NCBI GenBank assembly: GCA_964415245.1 | Contig: CAYQAJ010000195.1 | Coordinates: 1-9,925, forward strand | Direction: 5' to 3' | Length of the DNA stretch: 9,925 nucleotides | DNA from: CAYQAJ01 sp964415245 | Lineage (GTDB): Bacteria; Planctomycetota; Planctomycetia; Pirellulales; Pirellulaceae | In this document: in pieces, positions 1 through 5,307 of the stretch | Numbering within the stretch: the stretch's first letter is position 1 | Layout of the letters: the number at the start of each line of letters is the position of its first letter | Translations under genes and position numbers: made by a program | Notes under the pieces: model-generated | Told to the model about the DNA's origin: nothing | Seen by the model: the letters and a program-made list of their open reading frames with translations, nothing else | Databases searched by the model: none

Positions 1-1791
1 TACCTGCCGATCCTCACGCTGGAAGGCGTCGAGGGCAAGCTGTTCCGGCCGATGGCGCTCACGGTCATCTTCGCTCTGGCCGGTTCGATGATCCTTTCGC
101 TGACGTTGATGCCCGTGCTGGCCAGCTATCTGCTGCCCAAGCGGATGGAAGAGCGGGAACCGTTGTTGGTTCGCGCGATCCAATGGCTGTACCGGCCCAT
201 TTTGCACTTCACGATGCGTAACAAGCTGGCCGTCCTGGGCGGAGCGTTGTACGTGTTGGTCGTCGCCTTCGTTTTCATCGCCCCGAATCTGGGCAGCGAA
301 TTCGTGCCCAAACTGTCCGAGGGCGCCATCGCCATCAACGTCGTTCGTCTGGCTGGCACCAGCCTGGAGGAATCCGTTCGCTACAACACCCAGATGGAAC
401 GGGCGATTCTGAAAGAGTTCCCCGACGAAGTCGAACACGTGTGGAGCCGCATCGGCAGTGCCGAGGTCGCCACCGATCCGATGGGCGTCGAATTGACGGA
501 CATGTTCATCACCTTCAAGCCCCGCACACAGTGGGCCCGCGCCAAGACGCAGGACGAGCTGACGCAGCTAATCCGGCAGTCCCTACGGGAGATGCCTGGT
601 CAGCGCATCGCCATGACCCAGCCGATCGAAATGCGCATCAACGAGATGATCAGCGGCATACGTTCGGACGTCGCGGTCAAGCTCTTTGGCGACGATTTCG
701 ACACGCTGGTCGATAAGGCGGAAGACATCGAGATGGTGCTCCGCTCCATCGACGGCAGTGCCGACGTGGCCGTCGAACAGATCACCGGCCAACCGGTGCT
801 AGAGATCAAGGTGAAGCAAGACGAAATCGCCCGCTATGGCGTCTCGGCCAGGCAGGTGCTCGACCTGGTCGAGTCGTTGGGTAGCTACAAGCTCGGCGAA
901 GTGTACGAGGAACAACTGCGGTTTCCGCTCGTGGTGCGGTTACCCGAGCGTTTTCGCCGCGACCCTGAAGCGATCGGTGCGATTCAGGTGAGCACGGCAT
1001 CGGGCCAGCGGATCCCGCTGCGGCGACTGGCCGACATCAAGGTGGTGGAAGGCCCGTCAACCATTACCCGCGAATGGGGTTACCGCCGCATCACGATCTC
1101 GGCGAACGTTCGCGGCCGCGATTTGGGCAGCTTTGTGGCCGAAGCCCAGCGTCGCATTGAGGAGAAAGTGCAACTGCCCCCCGGCCGCTACCACTTGGAG
1201 TGGGGCGGAGAGTTTGAAAGCATGCAGCGTGCGCAGCGCCGTCTGCTGATCGTGGTGCCGGTCTCGTTGTTGTTGATTTTTGGACTCCTGTACATGACGT
1301 ATCGCAACCTGACCGACGCGCTTCGCGTGGCTACGGGCGTGCCGTTCGCCTGGACGGGCGGCATCGTGGCGCTGTGGATTCGCGGCATGCCGTTCTCGAT
1401 TTCGGCCGCCGTCGGTTTCATCGCGCTGTCGGGCGTGGCCGTGTTGGCCGACATGTTGCTGGTGTCCTACATCCGTCAATTGCGGCGTCGCGGAGTGCCG
1501 TTGGAAACGGCGGTAGAGGAAGCCGCCATGACGCGGTTGCGGCCGGTGCTCATGACCGCGCTGGTGGCCGGCCTGGGGTTCGTTCCCATGGCCTTCAACA
1601 CCGGAATGGGCGCCGAGGTGCAGCGGCCGTTGGCCACCGTGGTGATCGGCGGCGTGATCAGCTCCTCCGTTGCCTCGCTGTTGGTGTTGCGCGTGCTGTA
1701 CATGATTCTGCCAGGCAAAGTGAGTGCCGAGCAGCGAGATCGTCGAGTCGAGAGCGAAGAGCCGGAGCTGGTCGGAGCGGGAGACGATTGA
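1..1791 (+). CDS. Heavy-metal RND efflux pump, CzcA/CusA family, C-terminal part (5' end cut by window)
   Basis: This is the inner-membrane proton-driven pump of a tripartite metal exporter that moves divalent or monovalent metal ions out of the cell with an adaptor and an outer-membrane channel. The reading frame is open from base 1, where YLPILTLEGVEGKLFRPMAL is the conserved family segment. About 596 of the usual ~1040 residues are present. The visible order is one membrane helix (18-45), a second (76-97), the motif LGSEFVPKLSEGAIAI, the periplasmic porter part with ATDPMG and RINEMISGIRSDVAVKLFGD, then about five helices (415-570). At the positions of the E. coli CusA methionines M573 and M623 my by-eye alignment gives Leu and Glu, which favours a Czc-like divalent-cation pump over a Cu/Ag pump (inference). 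Two usually conserved spots differ: GVAVLN reads GVAVLAD, and LVLPxLY reads LVLRVLY. The TM4 proton-relay acids lie upstream of the window. The stop is TGA at 1789-1791. Confidence 0.95.
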   Translation, partial: YLPILTLEGVEGKLFRPMALTVIFALAGSMILSLTLMPVLASYLLPKRMEEREPLLVRAIQWLYRPILHFTMRNKLAVLGGALYVLVVAFVFIAPNLGSEFVPKLSEGAIAINVVRLAGTSLEESVRYNTQMERAILKEFPDEVEHVWSRIGSAEVATDPMGVELTDMFITFKPRTQWARAKTQDELTQLIRQSLREMPGQRIAMTQPIEMRINEMISGIRSDVAVKLFGDDFDTLVDKAEDIEMVLRSIDGSADVAVEQITGQPVLEIKVKQDEIARYGVSARQVLDLVESLGSYKLGEVYEEQLRFPLVVRLPERFRRDPEAIGAIQVSTASGQRIPLRRLADIKVVEGPSTITREWGYRRITISANVRGRDLGSFVAEAQRRIEEKVQLPPGRYHLEWGGEFESMQRAQRRLLIVVPVSLLLIFGLLYMTYRNLTDALRVATGVPFAWTGGIVALWIRGMPFSISAAVGFIALSGVAVLADMLLVSYIRQLRRRGVPLETAVEEAAMTRLRPVLMTALVAGLGFVPMAFNTGMGAEVQRPLATVVIGGVISSSVASLLVLRVLYMILPGKVSAEQRDRRVESEEPELVGAGDD

Positions 1792-1796
1792 AAGTG

Positions 1797-1817
1797 CGGC
1801 AGGCGTGCAGCCTGCCG
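1797..1817. repeat. Perfect 8-bp stem, 5-base loop hairpin between pump and lipoprotein genes
   Basis: CGGCAGGC at 1797-1804 pairs exactly with GCCTGCCG at 1810-1817 around the loop GTGCA. It starts six bases after the RND stop codon. No T-run follows, so it is not a standard intrinsic terminator. It could be an mRNA-stabilising or attenuating hairpin between cotranscribed genes, or a dispersed palindromic repeat. I recall similar 'ggcaggc..gcctgcc' words in planctomycete intergenic DNA, but that is memory and not a search result. Confidence 0.6.
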
Positions 1818-1901
1818 ATGGTGCCGTAGTTAATGGAAACTGAAATCAAGACAGGGAGCCGAGAATCCGTTTCCTCGGTTGTGTCCTGTTTGTAATGCCA
1901 A

Positions 1902-1908
1902 AGGAGGG
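1902..1908 (+). promoter_or_regulatory. Strong ribosome binding site, AGGAGGG
   Basis: AGGAGG at 1902-1907 (followed by another G) lies 5 bases before the ATG at 1913. It decides between the in-frame ATGs: the one at 1895 sits upstream of the site, so translation most likely begins at 1913. Confidence 0.8.
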
Positions 1909-1912
1909 AAGG

Positions 1913-2287
1913 ATGATTCTTGTCATGCCCAAGCAAGGTGCAATGTTTGGTTGTTTGCTCTCCATCGCGGTACTCGCCGGCGGTTGCGGAAGCCAGGGAA
2001 GCGGCGGCGCACCGGCACAGGTCTCCGCGTCGTCGCACGACGGTCAGGACCACGAAAGCGACCCCACGCACAACGGCTGGTGGTGCGTCGAACACGGCGT
2101 GCCCGAAAAACAATGTGCCATGTGTGATTCCAAGCTCGCCACCCAACTGCGCGAGAAGGGCGATTGGTGCCAGGAGCACGCCCGCCCGGAGTCGCTGTGC
2201 TTCCAATGCGATCCGACGCGGGCCGATAAGTTCGTCGCCCTGTACGAGGCCAAGTACGGCAAAATGCCGCCCCAGCCGACGGACTGA
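1913..2287 (+). CDS. Small lipoprotein with duplicated CxxH-x6-CxxC metal-binding-like motif
   Basis: This 124-residue protein starts with a lipoprotein signal: a hydrophobic core (about 11-22) ending in LAGGC, with the lipidated cysteine predicted at 25. A low-complexity linker (26-55) follows. Then come two copies of the same Cys/His motif: C58-x2-H61-x6-C68-x2-C71 and C86-x2-H89-x6-C96-x2-C99. Both read EH(G/A)-x-PE between the pairs. The four ligands per copy look like small zinc-ribbon or metal-binding knuckles, and the 28-residue spacing points to internal duplication. I recall similar 'EHGVPE' segments at the N-terminus of planctomycete RND adaptor (HlyD/CusB-type) proteins; this is recollection. 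The gene lies 121 bases after the metal pump on the same strand, so a role as envelope-anchored metal binder or donor for the exporter is reasonable inference. The function is not established. Confidence 0.85.
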   Translation: MILVMPKQGAMFGCLLSIAVLAGGCGSQGSGGAPAQVSASSHDGQDHESDPTHNGWWCVEHGVPEKQCAMCDSKLATQLREKGDWCQEHARPESLCFQCDPTRADKFVALYEAKYGKMPPQPTD

Positions 2288-2346
2288 TCCGTCACAGCGG
2301 CGGGCAGTGGTGGACTACTGTTGCGCCGACCCGAACCGCGGCGGCG

Positions 2347-3831
2347 TCAGGTCAGATGCTCGTGCCGGATCTTTGTCAGTGAGGCGAGGGCCGGCTTGGG
2401 CCGGTCCTGGGCATCGAGCAGACCGCCGTGCGGATAGCCGTGCGGCTTGGCGTCGCTCAGCTCATTCCAGATGATGCCGTGCACCGCCGGTTTGGCCAAT
2501 AGCAGCGATACCATGCGCCGCGCGCGGTCGTCCTGCCGCTCGGGCGTCCACGCCTCGTCTCCGTCGCCGACCGGCTTGGCCTGGGAGCGCGCTTTCGGGT
2601 CGGGTCCGCTGGCGCTGGGCACGGTCAATAGCACCAACAGCGGAAGCCCGAGCACGGCAAACCGCTCGATCAGCTCATTGAACTCCAGCAGGTCGCGCGG
2701 CTGGGAGCCGCCGGGCCAACAGCCGAAATTGATCTCCAGGGCGATTCCGGAAAGACCTAGATCGGCCCGCACCAACGCGTCGGCAAAGTGCAGGGGCGAA
2801 AGGTCGAGATCCTGGTTGTGTAGAAACTCGCCCCAGGGCTGATCGCAGCTTACGATGACCGGGGCGCTGGCGTCGGCCGCCTTGACGGCGTCGATGGCCG
2901 CCACGGTCAGGCGGAGCCGTTGTTCTTCGGTCAGCCGCATCGCGCCGGGCACGTTCGTCGCTCCTGAGCAATGCCACACCTGCACGCTGCCCGCGTAACG
3001 CCGCGCGACCGCCTGCACGTACTTGAAAACGTACGAGTGCAGGTTTTCGAAGTCCCCCTCCCACAGGTAAATCCAATCGGGCAGGTGCGCCGCGTCGAAT
3101 GCCAGCAGCGGTCCGCTGCACACGCGCAGCCCGTGACCGCGACACCACTGCACCTGCTTGTCGTGCATGGTCCAGTGACGCTGGCCGGGGTTGGTTTCGA
3201 TGTCGCGCCAGGAGAACGGGATCACGGCCGCGTTGAACGTGCTCAACAGAGCGGCGGCGCTGGCGTCGTCTAGCGGTTGCTCTTCCACGTTGCATGCCAA
3301 CAGCGTGGGCAACTTGGCCGTCTGCTGGTGCCGGGCCGCCAGCACCTGGCGAGTATAGTCGCGCACCAACAGCTCGCTGGCGTCGAGCGTCTGCCCGATG
3401 GATTTGACTGCCTTGTCGGCGGCTTCGGCGGGGTTGCTCTGGCAAGTGGCCGCCTGGCAAAAGCTCGCCGACGCTAAGGTGTACTGGGCGCGGAACTCCT
3501 CCGAAACATCCAGCCCGGCCAGCTCCCACGCTGCCTGCTGATTGCGCAATCGGCTGAGCGTGCCGCGTGCCAGCTCGACTTCGAGGTGGTAGGGAACCTC
3601 CCGCTCCATCAGGCTGGTGGTGCTGAGCACGAGCTCGCCGTGTCCCGCGACGCGCCACGGCACGAATACTGCGACCGAATCGTCGGTGTCGCGGTCGAGG
3701 ATCAGCGTGCTGTGCGACTGGCGATTCTGGCTGCGGAGCGGAATCCCCTCGTACGCCGCGGAATAGATCCGCTCCACGGCGGAGTTCGGCAGGCGATCGG
3801 GCCGAGAAACAAGAAAGCGCAGTTGACCCAT
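2347..3831 (-). CDS. GH10-like (xylanase-fold) protein lacking both catalytic glutamates
   Basis: The product has 494 residues and no signal peptide. The N-terminal ~180 residues are a conserved-looking but unassigned domain beginning MGQLRFLVSRPDRLP, with a helix-rich part (90-170). Residues 195-485 read like a GH10 TIM barrel: FSWRDIETNPGQ (206-217) for the WxxxExxxG region, GHGLRVCSGPLL (232-243) for the GHxLxWH strand, LPDW (250-253), and the C-terminal WNELSDAKPHGYPHGGLLDA (455-474) followed by RPKPAL. At the acid/base position, where GH10 has WDVVNE, this protein has WHCSGA (286-291). At the nucleophile position, where GH10 has ITELD, it has LTVPS (402-406). So both catalytic Glu appear lost, and a hydrolytic role is doubtful; sugar binding or scaffolding is possible. 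E366 (ALEINFG) is a candidate alternative acid. The ATG at 3831 was chosen because the conserved N-terminus begins there; its Shine-Dalgarno is weak. It converges on the lipoprotein gene, 59 bases apart. Confidence 0.85.
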   Translation of the reverse strand: MGQLRFLVSRPDRLPNSAVERIYSAAYEGIPLRSQNRQSHSTLILDRDTDDSVAVFVPWRVAGHGELVLSTTSLMEREVPYHLEVELARGTLSRLRNQQAAWELAGLDVSEEFRAQYTLASASFCQAATCQSNPAEAADKAVKSIGQTLDASELLVRDYTRQVLAARHQQTAKLPTLLACNVEEQPLDDASAAALLSTFNAAVIPFSWRDIETNPGQRHWTMHDKQVQWCRGHGLRVCSGPLLAFDAAHLPDWIYLWEGDFENLHSYVFKYVQAVARRYAGSVQVWHCSGATNVPGAMRLTEEQRLRLTVAAIDAVKAADASAPVIVSCDQPWGEFLHNQDLDLSPLHFADALVRADLGLSGIALEINFGCWPGGSQPRDLLEFNELIERFAVLGLPLLVLLTVPSASGPDPKARSQAKPVGDGDEAWTPERQDDRARRMVSLLLAKPAVHGIIWNELSDAKPHGYPHGGLLDAQDRPKPALASLTKIRHEHLT

Positions 3832-3911
3832 GTAACGGTGCCCTAGCCCAGCCCTAGGAGAAGATGCGCCGTGTGGAATTGCGCCGGTGGCGCAGCGCCG
3901 AGGCAGCGCCG

Positions 3912-3940
3912 AGTTTACTCCAGGCGCCGGGGGCATACAA
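3912..3940 (-). promoter_or_regulatory. Candidate promoter for the GH10-like gene
   Basis: On the minus strand TTGTAT (3940-3935) and TAAACT (3917-3912) are separated by 17 bases, giving a predicted start near 3905 and a leader of about 75 bases. Matches to the sigma-70 consensus are only 3/6 and 4/6, so this is a weak prediction. Confidence 0.3.
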
Positions 3941-3990
3941 CACAACGCGCCACGGCGGAAGCGCAACCCCTGCGACGCGGCCGCTGCGTT

Positions 3991-3999
3991 TGGTATACT
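3991..3999 (+). promoter_or_regulatory. Candidate extended -10 promoter for purC
   Basis: TGGTATACT contains TATACT (5/6 to TATAAT) preceded by TG one base away, the extended -10 form that can work without a good -35. No convincing -35 is seen about 17 bases upstream. It would start transcription near 4006, leaving a GC-rich leader of about 200 bases. AT-rich words are rare in this region, which raises its interest. Confidence 0.45.
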
Positions 4000-4000
4000 T

Positions 4001-4068
4001 GGCCCGCCGCCACGCGGCCCGCCGCTTCGCGGCCCGCCGGCACCGGCCCCGCCGGCACCCGGCCCCGC
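4001..4068. repeat. GC-rich ~15-bp tandem repeat at the predicted purC start site
   Basis: GGCCCGCCG recurs at 4001, 4016 and 4031 with an exact 15-base period. Two drifted units beginning GGCCCCGC follow at 4045 and 4061. Each unit can fold on itself (GCGG/CCGC). The array begins right after the candidate -10 box, so it would form the very 5' end of the purC leader. Confidence 0.7.
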
Positions 4069-4205
4069 ACAGTCGAGCGACATGCTTGGCCGCGCTACTG
4101 ACCCAGGTTGCGCTGCGAGACTACCTGGGCCGGGGCGCTCGCGTCGGCCGTCGCAAGCCGTCTGACCCATTCCCGAGGCACTTTGACCCCCAAGTGGAGC
4201 CGATC

Positions 4206-5066
4206 ATGACTGTCATGCCCGCGCGACAGGGAAAAGTACGCGACATCTACGATCTGGGCGATCGGCTGCTCTTGGTCGCCACCGACCGGATCAGCGCCTT
4301 CGATTGGGTGCTCCCCACCGAGATACCCGACAAAGGGCGCGTGCTGACACAAATCAGCGCGTTCTGGCTCGACCAGCTCGGCGGGCCCCATCACCTGCTC
4401 TCGCTCGATCTCGACGACGTCCCGCTCCCCGACGGACTCGACCCCGCCTACCTGCAAGGGCGAAGCATGCTCGTGCGGAAGGCGCGCGTTGTGCCCATTG
4501 AGTGCGTGGTACGCGGTTACCTGGCCGGTTCGGGTTGGAAGGAGTACCAGCAAGACGCAGCGGTGTGCGGTATCGCGCTGCCCAAGGGTCTTCAAAAGAG
4601 CTCGCAGCTTCCCCAGCCGATCTTCACGCCCGCCACCAAGGAGTCGTCGGGGCACGATATTAACATCACCTTCGAGCAGGCGGCCGACATCGTGGGCAGC
4701 GAAACTGCCGAGGAGCTGCGGCGCCGCAGCATCGAGCTCTATCGCCGCGGCGCCGAGATGGCGCGCGAGCGGGGAATCATTGTCGCCGACACCAAATTTG
4801 AATTCGGCTGGTGGGAAGGGAAATTGATCCTCATCGACGAAGTGCTCACGCCCGACAGCTCGCGCTTTTGGCCGGCCGACAGTTACACGGTGGGCCGCGA
4901 CCAGTCATCGTTCGACAAGCAGTTCGTGCGCGACTACCTGGAGTCGACCGACTGGGACAAGAACAGCACGCCCCCGCCGCTGCCTGAGAAAATCGTCCGC
5001 CGCACCCGCGAAAAGTACATCGAGGCCTGCGAGCGGCTCACGGGCAAAGCGTTCGCGTGGAAGTAG
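4206..5066 (+). CDS. purC: Phosphoribosylaminoimidazole-succinocarboxamide synthase (SAICAR synthase)
   Basis: This cytoplasmic enzyme joins CAIR and aspartate with ATP to make SAICAR in de novo purine synthesis. The 286 residues match the usual ~290-300 bacterial long form. Hallmarks in order are GKVRDIYDLGD (9-19, ATP loop), TDRISAFD (26-33), IPDKGRVLTQIS (40-51), the first family signature VPIECVVRGYLAGSG (96-110), FTPATKESSGHDINI (140-154), the second signature ADTKFEFG (194-201), then IDEVLTPDSSRFWP (210-223) and SFDKQFVRDYLE (235-246). The ATG at 4206 is preceded by GGAG at 4196-4199 with a 6-base gap; the longer open frame upstream is low-complexity. A start at the ATG at 4215 cannot be fully excluded. 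The stop is TAG at 5064-5066. No other pur gene is adjacent, so it appears to be a single-gene unit. Confidence 0.97.
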   Translation: MTVMPARQGKVRDIYDLGDRLLLVATDRISAFDWVLPTEIPDKGRVLTQISAFWLDQLGGPHHLLSLDLDDVPLPDGLDPAYLQGRSMLVRKARVVPIECVVRGYLAGSGWKEYQQDAAVCGIALPKGLQKSSQLPQPIFTPATKESSGHDINITFEQAADIVGSETAEELRRRSIELYRRGAEMARERGIIVADTKFEFGWWEGKLILIDEVLTPDSSRFWPADSYTVGRDQSSFDKQFVRDYLESTDWDKNSTPPPLPEKIVRRTREKYIEACERLTGKAFAWK

Positions 5067-5070
5067 CGGG

Positions 5071-5086
5071 GCGCTACGCAGAGCGC
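5071..5086 (+). terminator. Short hairpin after purC, possible weak terminator
   Basis: GCGCT (5071-5075) pairs with AGCGC (5082-5086) around a 6-base loop, starting 4 bases after the purC stop. There is no T-run, so intrinsic termination is uncertain. Confidence 0.25.
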
Positions 5087-5097
5087 GGGTGAAAAGT

Positions 5098-5152
5098 GCG
5101 TGGGCGATGGTCTAATCCGCCGACGCCGCATCATCCGACGCCGCATCATCCG
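5098..5152. other. 55-bp contig-end duplicate, left of gap
   Basis: These 55 bases are identical to 5253-5307 on the other side of the gap. They carry a second copy of the stop codon and last residues of the minus-strand lipoprotein gene. This is most simply an unmerged overlap between two contigs that were scaffolded with Ns, not a biological repeat. Confidence 0.85.
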
Positions 5153-5252
5153 NNNNNNNNNNNNNNNNNNNNNNNNNNNNNNNNNNNNNNNNNNNNNNNN
5201 NNNNNNNNNNNNNNNNNNNNNNNNNNNNNNNNNNNNNNNNNNNNNNNNNNNN
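5153..5252. other. Assembly gap, 100 Ns
   Basis: Exactly 100 undetermined bases, the conventional filler for a scaffold gap of unknown length. The identical 55-bp flanks suggest the true gap may be zero or negative. If the overlap is merged, purC and the convergent lipoprotein gene would end only 45 bases apart. Confidence 0.95.
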
Positions 5253-5307
5253 GCGTGGGCGATGGTCTAATCCGCCGACGCCGCATCATCCGACGCCGCA
5301 TCATCCG
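5253..5307. other. 55-bp contig-end duplicate, right of gap
   Basis: Identical to 5098-5152. This copy is continuous with the body of the lipoprotein gene and holds its real stop codon (TAG, 5269-5267) and the last repeat units. Confidence 0.85.

Larger units (their letters stand above)
3832..4205. other. Divergent intergenic region between GH10-like gene and purC
   Basis: This 374-base stretch separates two divergently transcribed genes. It holds a short palindromic hairpin (CCTAG at 3842-3846, CTAGG at 3854-3858), candidate promoters in both directions, a 15-bp GC-rich tandem repeat and a ~200-base purC leader. Open frames run through it on both strands as in-frame extensions of the neighbours, but their translations are Arg/Pro/Ala-rich low-complexity sequence with no family similarity that I recognise, so I do not call genes here. 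Confidence 0.6.

Noticed and set aside
2288..2346. Intrinsic terminator between the convergent lipoprotein and GH10-like genes
   Set aside because: Only short imperfect stems and no T-run on either strand.
2675..3658. 327-codon minus-strand frame
   Set aside because: It is a shadow of the GH10-like gene in another frame, with Arg/Ala-rich composition and no motifs.
3832..4170. 113-codon N-terminal extension of the GH10-like reading frame
   Set aside because: It is Arg/Pro/Gly-rich low-complexity sequence running through the purC leader on the opposite strand. The conserved-looking protein starts at 3831.
3864..4205. 114-codon N-terminal extension of purC
   Set aside because: It is arginine-rich, repeat-derived sequence. 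The family N-terminus and a GGAG site support the ATG at 4206.
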